From contig NZ_JBBHJW010000013.1 in the NCBI RefSeq assembly GCF_037482845.1, positions 72,998 to 136,997 of the forward strand: a DNA stretch of 64,000 bases, written 5' to 3'. The position numbers and the translations under genes were made by a program. The notes beneath the pieces are model-generated. The model had not been told where the DNA came from and did not search any database. It saw only the letters and a list, made by a program, of their open reading frames with translations. Of this stretch, positions 1 to 8,600 are shown in pieces. Origin of the DNA: Paucibacter_B soli. GTDB taxonomy: Bacteria; Pseudomonadota; Gammaproteobacteria; Burkholderiales; Burkholderiaceae_C. Every line of letters begins with the position of its first letter. Position 1 is the first letter of the stretch.

Positions 1-912
1 CGGCAGGCAGAGTTTCAGGAACATCTCTTCTTCGCCGCGCTGCGGCAGCCGCAGGCGCAGGTATTCCTCGCCGCAGCGCCGGCCGGCCTCGGCCAGCGCG
101 CCCAGGCCGCAGCCCAGCAGCGAGCCGACGGTCTCGCGCCGCAGCGCCGCGGGCGTGAGCGCCAGCAAGTCCATCGCGGGCCTGTTCGCGCCGAGGATGC
201 GGCCGTCCTCGTCGAGCGCCAGCACCGCCTCGCGCAGCGTGCCCAGGGCTTGCGGCTGGGCGTGGAAATGCAGGCGCATGCTGTGGCGGAAGCGGTCGAC
301 AAACCACTGCGCCTCTATCATGCGCGCCGACATGCCGGCCAGGGCGAGCGTGTGCGGATGGTAGGAGCGGCGGTCGCCAGAGACGTCGATCACGCCCAGC
401 AGGCCGCCTCGGTGGTCGAAGATGGGCGCCGCCGAGCAGGTCAGGAACTGCATCGCCTTGAGGTAATGCTCCTGGCCATGCACCAGGGTGGGGGCCTCGG
501 TCATCAGCGCCGTGCCGACCGCGTTGGTGCCCTTGTCGGCCTCGGCCCAGAGCGCGCCGGGCGCCAGCGCCACCTGCTGGGCGCGGCCCAGAAAGCCCGG
601 GTCGCCCAGGGCATGCAGGATGGTGCCGCTGGCGTCGGTCAACAGCACCATGCTTTGCGCATGCATGAGCTGCTCGTACAGCATGTCCATCACCGGCAGG
701 GCCTGGGCACATAGGCGGGCATTGCGCGCCTGCAGCTCGCGCAGCGGCTCGGGGGCCAGGCGGCCGAGGTCGGGGCTGCCGGTGCTGACCAGGCCGAAGG
801 CGCGGCAGCGCTCGTGCGAGTTGGCAATCGCCTGGGCGTGCAGGCTCGGGCTCAGGCCGGCGAAGTTCGCCAGCTGTCCCGCAGCGGACGGTGGAGCATA
901 GGGTGCAACCAA
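1..912 (-). CDS. AcoR-type sigma-54-dependent regulator, N-terminal part (runs off left edge)
   Basis: The leftward frame has no stop from about 912 to base 1, giving 304 residues. Residues 35-220 read as an AcoR-style sensory region (SHERC near 32-36, GAF motif GTNAVGTAL near 129-137, then a stretch ending VIDVSGD near 174-180). Residues 225-300 look like a PAS domain (LALDEDGRILGAN). The AAA+ and HTH parts would lie beyond the edge. I chose TTG at 910-912 because a GGGAGG lies 4 nt upstream (917-922) and no ATG or GTG fits; this start is uncertain. Family members activate sigma-54 promoters of aldehyde, alcohol or acetoin catabolism genes; the target here is not visible. It follows mshL in the same direction but is separated by 118 bp with a hairpin. 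Confidence 0.8.
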   Translation of the reverse strand, partial: MVAPYAPPSAAGQLANFAGLSPSLHAQAIANSHERCRAFGLVSTGSPDLGRLAPEPLRELQARNARLCAQALPVMDMLYEQLMHAQSMVLLTDASGTILHALGDPGFLGRAQQVALAPGALWAEADKGTNAVGTALMTEAPTLVHGQEHYLKAMQFLTCSAAPIFDHRGGLLGVIDVSGDRRSYHPHTLALAGMSARMIEAQWFVDRFRHSMRLHFHAQPQALGTLREAVLALDEDGRILGANRPAMDLLALTPAALRRETVGSLLGCGLGALAEAGRRCGEEYLRLRLPQRGEEEMFLKLCLP

Positions 913-1001
913 GAGGCCTCCCGCAAGAGCTGGCTGGTCAGCGCATGAACAATGAGCGCCTGACTATCCATCAGCGGGGCGGGCCTGGCAAGACTGACTG
1001 T

Positions 1002-1019
1002 CGGCGGGACGGCCCGCCG
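1002..1019 (-). terminator. Stem-loop downstream of mshL
   Basis: A perfect 7-bp GC stem with a 4-nt loop (CGGCGGG, ACGG, CCCGCCG) starts 11 nt past the mshL stop. No T-run follows on the minus strand, so it may be a 3'-end stabiliser or a factor-dependent end rather than an intrinsic terminator. The remaining bases of the 913-1030 gap show nothing else. Confidence 0.4.
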
Positions 1020-1030
1020 CTGTCACCGAT

Positions 1031-2821
1031 TCAGGGTTGCTGATTGCTGCCGGCCGGCGGCGTGCCGTTCACGGTGATGACGCGGCGCCGCCCGGCCTCC
1101 ATCTCGTCCAGGCGCTGGCTGAGCGCCTGGTTGGCCTGCTCCCAGTCGTCCTGGCTGCGGATGATGGTGGGTTTGATCAACACCACCAGCTCGCGCTTGC
1201 GGCCGACGCTGGCACGGTTGCCGAACAGCGCCGAGGTGAGGGCGTTGTCGCCGCTGCCGGGCAGGCCCGAGCCGCGCCGCGAGGATTCCATCTGCATCAG
1301 CCCGCCGATCGCGACGATCGCGCCATCCGGTATGCGCACCATGGTGTCGGTTTCGTTGACGCTGCTGGACGCCAGCGGCAGGCGGTAGTTGCCCACCGCG
1401 CCCAGGTCCACCTGTTTGATCTTCTCGGTCACCGTGGTCACCGAGGGGTGGATGTGCAGGGTGATCATGTTGGCGTCGTCGATCTGCGGCGTCACGTCCA
1501 GCGCGATGCCGGAGAAGAAGGGCGTGAGCGTCAGCGTCGGCATGCTGATGCCGCTGTTGTTGTTGCTGGTGTTGTTGTTATTGCTGTTGTTGCTGTTGCC
1601 GCCCGAGATGCCGGTGACGAAGTAATCGTCGGCGCCGACCTTGAGCACCGCCTTCTGGTTGTTGAGCGTGGCCACGCGCGGGCTGGAGAGGATCTGCAGA
1701 TCGCCGTAGTTCTCCAGAAAACTCAGGAGTCCCTGGAAACCGCCCTTGGCCAGGGCCAGGCCGAAGGCGCCGCCGCCGGGCGAGGGCAGGGGGATCAGGT
1801 CGGGCCAGCCCGAGGCATTGGTGGTGGTCGAGAGCACCGGCAGGCCGCGGCTGTTGCTGACCAGCGGGTTGACGATGGTGTTGACGCCGCTGGGCAGCGA
1901 GGGGTTCACGCCGGTCTGGCCGATGGCGCCTTGCTTGCCGAGGTAGGACCAGTCGATGCCGCTCTGGAAGCCCTCGCGCAGCTCCACCTCGACCAGCTTG
2001 GCCTCCAGCATGACCTGGCGCTCCACCGCCAGCTTGGTGGCGCGCAGAAACGCCTCCACATGACGCAGCTCGTCGGGCATGGCGCGCACCGCGATCGTGC
2101 CCGCCTGCGGGCTGACGATGACGTTGCGGCCGGCGTCAACGCCCACCAGGGCGCGCAGGCCCGTGCCCAGCTCGGCCCAGAAGTCGCTCTTGGTGCTGGT
2201 GGACACCTGCGAGCTCTCGGGCGCGGCCAGCGCCGTGCCGGGGGTGGCCGGTGTGTTGGCGCTGCCGCCGCCGCTGCCGGGCGGCGTGGGCGCCGAGCCC
2301 GAGCTGACGCGCAGCTCGCTGCGGCCGACACGCTGGCCGGGCAGGTAGTTGACGCTGAACACGCGCGTTTGCATGGTGGGCGGGTAGACGGTGATGCGCC
2401 GGCCATCGATCTTGAAGTCGTAGCCATAGACGTCGCGGATCGCCTCCAGCGCCTCGCGCAGGGTCACGCCCTTGAGCGTCACCGAGAGCACGCCGGCAAC
2501 GCCGGGATGCACCATCATGCTGTAGCGGGTGTCGGCCACCAGCGAGAGAAACACGTCGCGCACCTGCGCGCCATTGACCACCAGGTCAAAGCGCGGCTCG
2601 GCCGGCGGCTCGGGGCGCGGTGCTGCAGCCTCGGGCGCGGCTTGCGGCGACGCTGCCTCCGGCATGACTGCCGAGGCGGCCGGCGCGGGCTTGCGCGCCG
2701 CCTGCTGCTTCTGCAGTTCGGCCTGCAGTTCGCTGCCGGGCTGGCTCAGGCGCAGGGGCTTGAAAGCGCAGCCACCCAGCAGCAGGCATAGCGCGAGTGG
2801 GATCAGACGGCCAGAACTCAT
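1031..2821 (-). CDS. mshL: MSHA biogenesis secretin MshL
   Basis: This 596-residue protein is the outer-membrane pore through which the MSHA pilus leaves the cell. The N-terminus is a lipoprotein signal with lipobox LGGC (Cys18). A Pro/Ala-rich linker follows, then a secretin short N-domain at about 78-148 (FDLVVNGAQVRDVFLSL ... VTVYPP-like end), a second N-domain near 235-300, and the C-terminal secretin domain from about 310 (VEVELREGFQSGIDWSYL; late signature VPDG-like IPDGAIVAIGGL). An Asn/Ser-rich low-complexity stretch lies at about 408-424. Its ATG overlaps the mshK stop (ATGA), so it is the last gene of the MSHA operon. PilQ of type IVa pili is related, but gene order and the lipoprotein signal favour MshL. 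Confidence 0.93.
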   Translation of the reverse strand: MSSGRLIPLALCLLLGGCAFKPLRLSQPGSELQAELQKQQAARKPAPAASAVMPEAASPQAAPEAAAPRPEPPAEPRFDLVVNGAQVRDVFLSLVADTRYSMMVHPGVAGVLSVTLKGVTLREALEAIRDVYGYDFKIDGRRITVYPPTMQTRVFSVNYLPGQRVGRSELRVSSGSAPTPPGSGGGSANTPATPGTALAAPESSQVSTSTKSDFWAELGTGLRALVGVDAGRNVIVSPQAGTIAVRAMPDELRHVEAFLRATKLAVERQVMLEAKLVEVELREGFQSGIDWSYLGKQGAIGQTGVNPSLPSGVNTIVNPLVSNSRGLPVLSTTTNASGWPDLIPLPSPGGGAFGLALAKGGFQGLLSFLENYGDLQILSSPRVATLNNQKAVLKVGADDYFVTGISGGNSNNSNNNNTSNNNSGISMPTLTLTPFFSGIALDVTPQIDDANMITLHIHPSVTTVTEKIKQVDLGAVGNYRLPLASSSVNETDTMVRIPDGAIVAIGGLMQMESSRRGSGLPGSGDNALTSALFGNRASVGRKRELVVLIKPTIIRSQDDWEQANQALSQRLDEMEAGRRRVITVNGTPPAGSNQQP

Positions 2822-3219
2822 GACTTCTCCGATGTTTTTTTGCGTGCACGGCCGGCGGCAGGTGCGGCGGTGAGTGGGCGTTTCTCCACTCCCTGATAGA
2901 GCGGCAGGCGGCGCTTCACGCCGCCCTCGCTGAGCGTGACCGCCTGTTCGTCGATGGCCAGGATGCGGGCCTCGCCCCAGCGCTCGCCCACGCCCAGGCG
3001 GCGGCCCTGCACCACCAGATAGGGGCGCCCCTCAACAACGATGATTTGTTGCGGCAGCAGCGTCTCCGTCTCGGCGGCCGAGGCGGCGGGGCTGGCCGCG
3101 CGCAGGCTGGCGGGCGCCTGCAGGGGGTCGCGCAGCTCGCCCTGGGCGCATGCGGGCAGGGCGCAGCCCGATATGGCAAGGGCGAGCGCGAGGATCGCGA
3201 TGGGGTGCATGTTCATCAT
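2818..3219 (-). CDS. mshK: MSHA biogenesis protein MshK
   Basis: A 133-residue protein with a cleavable signal or lipoprotein-like N-terminus (ALAISGCALPACAQ). It carries the family's short beta-rich core, LPQQIIVVEGRPYLVVQGRRLGVG split over residues 55-80, and a basic C-terminus (RARKKTSEKS). It is probably periplasmic and, by analogy with PilP/GspC-like adaptors, may link the inner-membrane platform to the MshL secretin. It overlaps mshJ upstream (3216-3219) and mshL downstream (2818-2821) by 4 bp each, which suggests translational coupling. The call rests on position between mshJ and mshL plus the conserved core; the molecular role of MshK is poorly known. Confidence 0.82.
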   Translation of the reverse strand: MMNMHPIAILALALAISGCALPACAQGELRDPLQAPASLRAASPAASAAETETLLPQQIIVVEGRPYLVVQGRRLGVGERWGEARILAIDEQAVTLSEGGVKRRLPLYQGVEKRPLTAAPAAGRARKKTSEKS

Positions 3220-3875
3220 GGCTGCGGACTCGCCAACACCAGCTGCAGCTGCAGCACCGCCTTGGCCGCCGCGCCTTCGCCCTGCGCGGCCAGGCGCAGT
3301 TCACCCCAGCGCAGGCCGGGCAGTTCGGACTGCAGCTCGCTCAGGTATTTCGTCAGGTCCAGGTAGTTACCCTGCACGCGCAGCTCCACCGCCTGCAGGC
3401 GCCAGGCGGGCGGCGGCGCGGGCAGGCCGGGCGGCAGCTCGTCGAGCGTCTGCAGGCGCAGCAGGCGCAAATGGGCGTGGCTTTGCAGCAGCCTGTCGAG
3501 CACGCTGGGCAGCGTGGCGCCCGCGCTCGCGGCGCCCGCACCGGCGCCCTGCATGGCCTGCTGCAGCGCGAGCTGCCTGGCGCCTTGCTCGTCCAGCTCG
3601 GCGCGCAGCCTGGCCTGCGGGCTGTTGGGGCCCTGCTGCTGGCCGGCCAGCAGGAATTGTTGGCGCAGCGCCTGCAGCTCGGTCTCGACCTTGCGCTGGC
3701 CGCTCAGTTGCAGGCTTTGCTCCTGGCTCAACGGCGTCACCAGCAGGCGGTCCAGCAGGCCCAAGAGCAGCACCGCCAGGGTCAGGAAGATGAAGAGGCG
3801 CTCGCGCACCGAGAGGGCGTCGATGCGCGCGGACTGCTGGGTCCAGGCGCTTTGCAGCTGTTGGCGCCAGTTCAT
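3216..3875 (-). CDS. mshJ: MSHA biogenesis protein MshJ (PilO/GspM-like)
   Basis: The chosen start (MNWRQQ) overlaps the upstream stop as ATGA; the frame is open further upstream, but that stretch is only the shadow of the previous gene. The product has 219 residues: a short cytoplasmic tail, one membrane helix at about 26-43 (LFIFLTLAVLLLGLLDRLLV), a long coiled-coil-prone segment rich in Gln/Leu/Arg to about residue 110, then a periplasmic ferredoxin-like domain (VELRVQGNYLDLTKYLSELQ). This is the plan of PilO/GspM proteins, which with the PilM-like and PilN-like partners form the inner-membrane alignment complex. Gene order mshI, PilN-like, mshJ, mshK supports the name. Confidence 0.86.
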   Translation of the reverse strand: MNWRQQLQSAWTQQSARIDALSVRERLFIFLTLAVLLLGLLDRLLVTPLSQEQSLQLSGQRKVETELQALRQQFLLAGQQQGPNSPQARLRAELDEQGARQLALQQAMQGAGAGAASAGATLPSVLDRLLQSHAHLRLLRLQTLDELPPGLPAPPPAWRLQAVELRVQGNYLDLTKYLSELQSELPGLRWGELRLAAQGEGAAAKAVLQLQLVLASPQP

Positions 3876-4591
3876 GGCTGCCTCCCCGGCATCGATGCTG
3901 CGGCCGACGCGGCGGCCGGCGCGGCGCTGACGACGCGAAAGCCCCATACCGCCTGGCCAGCGGTTTCGGCCGGCCCTGCCGAGCCGGCCGCCGCGCCCGC
4001 CCCGCCTGCATCATCGCCGAAGCGCAGCGTGCCGCCGCTGGCGCCGCCGGGCTGGCGCTCGACGCGCACCGCCGCGAGCCGCTGGCCGCGCAAGAGCGGA
4101 TGTGCGGCCAGGCGCGCCAGCCAGGGCTGCAGGCTGGCGGGATCGACGGTGCGGCCCTCCAGTTGCAGGCCCTGGCCGTTCCAGCGCAGTTCCTGCAGCC
4201 AGACCGTGGCCGGCGTGGTCTGGGCCAGCAGGCGCAGCAGATCGGCATGGCTGCGACCGGGCTGCGGCAGGCCGCTCTGCCAGTCGGCCAGGGCCTGGGC
4301 CTGGCGGGCGTTGTCCTGCTTGAGTTGGGCCAGCTGCTGTTGCAAGGCGGTGGCGTCGCCGCCGCCCGGCAGGGCCGCCATGGCCTGTTGCAGCGACTGG
4401 CGCTCGTTGCGTGCCTGCAGATGGGCGGCGGCCAGCGCGCTGCTGCTCTGCTTGGCCTGCCAGATCAGGGTGAGGCTGATGAGCAGGCCGCCGCCCAGCA
4501 GCAGCAGCAGGCCCTGCAGCATGGCAACGGCCGAGAACAGCCGCCGCGGCGCCATCAGGATGGGGGTGAGGAGATTGATTTGCTGTGCCAT
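3872..4591 (-). CDS. PilN-like MSHA inner-membrane assembly protein
   Basis: This 239-residue protein opens with the conserved PilN tail (QQINLLTP), which in type IV pili docks into PilM. One membrane helix follows (about 22-43), then a coiled-coil segment (LQQQLAQLKQDNARQAQ) and a periplasmic alpha/beta domain (VWLQELRWNGQGLQLEGR near 129-146) with an Ala/Gly-rich tail. It sits directly after mshI and before mshJ, where PilN sits relative to PilM and PilO. It is sometimes named MshI2 or MshN-like in annotations; I leave the symbol blank because naming differs between genomes. It overlaps mshJ by 4 bp. Confidence 0.85.
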   Translation of the reverse strand: MAQQINLLTPILMAPRRLFSAVAMLQGLLLLLGGGLLISLTLIWQAKQSSSALAAAHLQARNERQSLQQAMAALPGGGDATALQQQLAQLKQDNARQAQALADWQSGLPQPGRSHADLLRLLAQTTPATVWLQELRWNGQGLQLEGRTVDPASLQPWLARLAAHPLLRGQRLAAVRVERQPGGASGGTLRFGDDAGGAGAAAGSAGPAETAGQAVWGFRVVSAAPAAASAAASMPGRQP

Positions 4592-4611
4592 CTTGTTGGC
4601 TTCTTGTAGCC

Positions 4612-5640
4612 CTACAGCGCGCGCTCTTCCTGCCGCAGCAGGGCACCCAGCAGCGGCAGGCAGGCCGCATAGGCCTCCGGCCCATGGGTGGCGGGCTCGA
4701 AACCGGGAAACAGGGTGGCAGGATCGATGGCGCTGGTGCGCAGGCCCAGTTCGCGCTGCAGCAGGGTGGCCAGCTGCTGGCCATGTTCGGGCACCAGCAG
4801 GTAGAGCCGCGCCAGCGGCAGGTCGGGCCAGGAACGCTCCCAGACGTCGATGGAGCGCTGCAGCTCCAGCACCAGGGGCGAGGACTCGTCGTGTTCGGCG
4901 TCCAGGCCACCAAAATTCAGCGCGTCGCCTGGCATGTATTCATAGCCCAGCGGCACCGGGGTGTCGGCCTTGGGGGCGCTGGCCTGGGTGGCGCGCTTGA
5001 GCAGGCGGGCGTCCCAGTCGAGCCGGCGCGTGTAGAACAGCTCGCCATGCGCGCAAATGGTCAGCAGGCATTGGCCGCCTTGTAGCAGCAGCGCCGCGGT
5101 GGCGCGCTTGGTCAGGTCCTCGGCCGCGGCGGCAGCGCTCTGCAGATTGCGCAAGGCGGTCTCGGCGATATCCACCACGTCCAGCTGCAGGCCGGCGGTG
5201 CTGCCGATGCGGCTGACGCGCTCGATCGCACGGTTGCTGCCGGCCACCACGAAGAGCTGTTTGTGCGCGCGCGGCTGGTCGTCGCCCACATGCATCACGT
5301 CCAGGGTGAGCTCGTCCAGCGGCACCTCCAGCAGGTCCTTGATCTGCCAGCGTGCCGCGGCCTTGAGCTCGTCCTGCGGCACCGGGGGGGTGTCGATCTT
5401 GAGGATCTGGTAGGCGTCGGCGTCCAGCAGGGCCAAAACCTCGCCGCCGCCCAGGCCCAGCGCGGCGAGCTCATGCTGCAGCGCCTCGTCGGTCAGCTGG
5501 CCAAGATCGAGCACGCCCCAACGGCCGGGCGCCAAGGGCGGCGTGGCGCCATTGGGCGCCTGCACATAGGCCAGCTGTTCGCGGCCGAGCTGCAGCACCA
5601 GGCGGGTGTTCGATCTGGCGCTACGCCAGGGCCATCGCAT
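4612..5640 (-). CDS. mshI: MSHA biogenesis protein MshI (PilM-like)
   Basis: The start MRWPWRS at 5638-5640 is chosen because it shares an A with the mshQ stop (TGATG) and begins the family's usual N-terminus; upstream codons are a shadow. The 342-residue protein has an actin-like/PilM-like fold: LALLDADAYQILKID near 70-84, an ELKAAARWQIKDLL helix near 92-105, VAGSNRAIERV near 134-144, and LYLLVPEHGQQL late. It is probably cytoplasmic and membrane-associated through the PilN-like partner encoded next. Within the MSHA machine it would connect the ATPases to the periplasmic alignment proteins. Confidence 0.88.
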   Translation of the reverse strand: MRWPWRSARSNTRLVLQLGREQLAYVQAPNGATPPLAPGRWGVLDLGQLTDEALQHELAALGLGGGEVLALLDADAYQILKIDTPPVPQDELKAAARWQIKDLLEVPLDELTLDVMHVGDDQPRAHKQLFVVAGSNRAIERVSRIGSTAGLQLDVVDIAETALRNLQSAAAAAEDLTKRATAALLLQGGQCLLTICAHGELFYTRRLDWDARLLKRATQASAPKADTPVPLGYEYMPGDALNFGGLDAEHDESSPLVLELQRSIDVWERSWPDLPLARLYLLVPEHGQQLATLLQRELGLRTSAIDPATLFPGFEPATHGPEAYAACLPLLGALLRQEERAL

Positions 5641-8600
5641 CAGTAGTTCTCCCGCTGGTAAATCAGGTTGGGGCTGCTGCCGTAGAGGCCGAAGCTGGCG
5701 CGCGCCGAGGGGTCTTTGTCGTGGCTGGCACCGCCGGTGCACCAGCCGCCCTGCAGATAGGCCAGGTTGGCGCTGCTGGCGGCCGCGGGATTGGGTGCCC
5801 AGGGCGCCAGACAGGAGGCGTCGGCATTGCCCAGCTTGATGCTGAGGTCGTAGCTGCCCGAATGGCCGGCAGCGGGCGCGGCCAGGATCAGGCGGGCACG
5901 GCCGCTGGCGAGTTGCACGGGGCTGGTCTTCAGTTGGGCGTCGGCTGCGATCAAGGTCTTGCGGTAGTTGCCAAAGTTCAGGTGAGCGGCAGCGATGCCG
6001 GTGCAGCCGTCGGCGCTGTTGATGCTGAAGGCGCTGCCATTCCAGTATTCGGCCTGCAGGGCCATGACCAGATCGCGATGCTGCGAGCCTATGGCATTTT
6101 GCAGGCGCAAGCGACCGAAACGCAGCGGCACTGTGGCAATCAGGCTGCGATCGTTTACCCCATCGGCGGGGCTGTCGGTGTCGAGATTGAAGCTGGCCAT
6201 GGTGACACCGTCGAGGTCGCTGGGCGCGATGCCTAGCTGCAGCGCATTGGCGTTCTCGAACGGGCCATCCGGCCCGGCGCTGGACCGCAGCGCCGCGATC
6301 GTGACCTTGAGGTCCTTGCTGACCCCGTGGTCCCAGCTGCCGCTGCTGGTGAGCGAGAGCCGGGTCGGCGTGCCGCTGCTCAGGAAGCGCGTGCTGCCGG
6401 CGATGCCGCGCAAATTCCAGGCGCCGCTACTGCTCGGGTCCAGGCGCGCGAAGGCGCCATCGTAATTCTGGGTGATGGCACCCTGAACATTCCTGGCCGT
6501 GAGGGTCAGGGCTTGCTCGAAGTTCTCACCCAGGTAATTGAAGCTGGAGGCGGGGGTGCAGGCGAGGACGCTGCGCAGCGTCAATGCGTCTTGAGTGAGC
6601 GTGAAGTTCGCGGGGCTGAAACGCCCCACCACCTTGTTCTGCACGCCCGCGCTGTTGAACACCAGGGCGTCCAGGTTCTGGCCGCTGCCCAGGTAATTGC
6701 TCACCAGGGCGGCGGTGGCGAGCTGGAAGCTGCCGACCTCGGTGTACTGCAGACTGCCAACCGTCTTGCTGCCGCCGCTGAAGCCGCTGAAGCTGCCGTT
6801 GTTGAGGCCGCCCAGCACCCCGGAGGCAGGGGTTTGCGAGCCAGCCAGGGGGCTGAGCGTGAGCGGGGTGTTGAAGGACGGCGCCAGCCCGCCGGCGCTC
6901 ACCTGGGCCAGCGTGGCGCCGCCATCGGGCACGCCGTCGCCATTGGCGTCGGCGCCGGCACTCCAGCGGTAGGCGCCCACCGTAGCGCTGAAGTTGGCGC
7001 CGGCCTTGCCGAACAGCGCATCGCTGGCGGCGCTGCCGTTGGGGTTGTTGGTCGCCCCCATCGCAATGCCCGAGATCACCAGGGCAAAGGGGCGTAGGGT
7101 CAGGTCGCCGCTGTTGGCGCTGATGGTGTTGGCCGCGTAGTCGCGCGAATCGTCTTCCAGCGTGAAGCTGAACTTGCCGACGTCGCTGCTGCTCATCATC
7201 AGACTCGCCACGCCGGCGTTGAAGTTCAGCCCGATGAGGTTATTGGCCACTGGTCGGCTCGCCGGCACGCTGGCCAGCGCCGGGCTGACAATGCCGGGCG
7301 CGGTCCAGGGGCCGCCGTTGTCGGTGCGCCAGAGCTTCAGGTTGCGCGCCCCGGTGTAGTCGCTGGCGATCGCGCAATTGCCGCTGACGGCGTCCTTTTT
7401 CCAGAGCGCGACCTGCAGATCATGGTTGCGCCCCGCCACCACCACCTGGCTGCCGGCGATCTTGTTGGCCAGGTCTTCGCTCCAGACAAACACGGTGTCG
7501 CGGTATTGGATGCTGGCCGAGCTGCTGGCGCTGGCGGGCAGGGCGTTGTCCACCACCGTGACCGTCAGGTCCTGCGCCAGGCCATGTTGCAGCATGAGCC
7601 TCACCACGCCGGCATCGCCGGGCGCAAAGGTGTAGCTGGCCAGGCCGCTGTTGGCGGCGCCCGGCGTGAGCGTGCCCGCGGGTGCCGGGCCAACGCCTGC
7701 GCTCCAGTTGCCGCGGCCGATCGAGGTGCTGAGGTTCACCGTGCCGGTGTAGGAAGTGAGCGTGTTGCCGTTGGCATCCCTGGCCGTGATGGTGAGGGTT
7801 TGCGGCGTGCAGGTGGAGGCGCTGCCGGTGCCGGCGATGCTGAAGGACGCCACGCCGATCGCGGGGCAGCTGCGCACGCGCGTGCGTTGCTGGTCGATGG
7901 CCGAGGCGGAGAGCAGGCCGGAGAAGACCTGAAGCTCGTCGATATTGCCCATGAAGTGGAATGACGAGCTTCGGCCTTCGCTGGAGGCGATGCCCTCGCC
8001 ACCGATGGACACCGCGCCGCTGCCCATGCTCCAGCTGCCGGTGAAGGCACTGCTGGCGTTGGCGAGCAAGGCGCCCGCGCTGCTGTAAACCGAGGAGCTG
8101 ATGCGCTTGCCGACCGTATCGACCGTGGCCGCGATGAAGTACCAGGTATTGCTGGCCACCACATTGGGCGTATCCAGGCAGAACACGCTGCCGCACGCGT
8201 TGTTGGAGCCGCTGCCGCTCACGCTGCCGGTGGGCGATACGCGCCGGCTGAACACGCGCAGCTGGCCGCTGCCGGCATCGCCCAGGCTGATGGCCCAGCC
8301 GTTGTCGGCATCGTCGTTCACGATCACGCGCTGGCCGGACTGGCCGGCGTTGCTGGAGCGTATCCACGCCGTTACCGTGAAGCTGCTGCTCAAGGCCGGG
8401 AAGGAGGAGGGCAGGCCCAGGTAGGTGTAGGTGGCGGCGGGCGCGCTGCTGCGGTCGAACAGGCCGTAGGAGCAGGTGCTTTGCGCGCCGGCCGTGTAGG
8501 CGGGCGATGTGGAAGCTGTGGTGGCGACGTTGGCCGAGGTGTTGGCGAGCAGGCTTTGGGCGTGATAGCCGTTGCCGCTGGCGTCCTTGACCTCGCCGGC

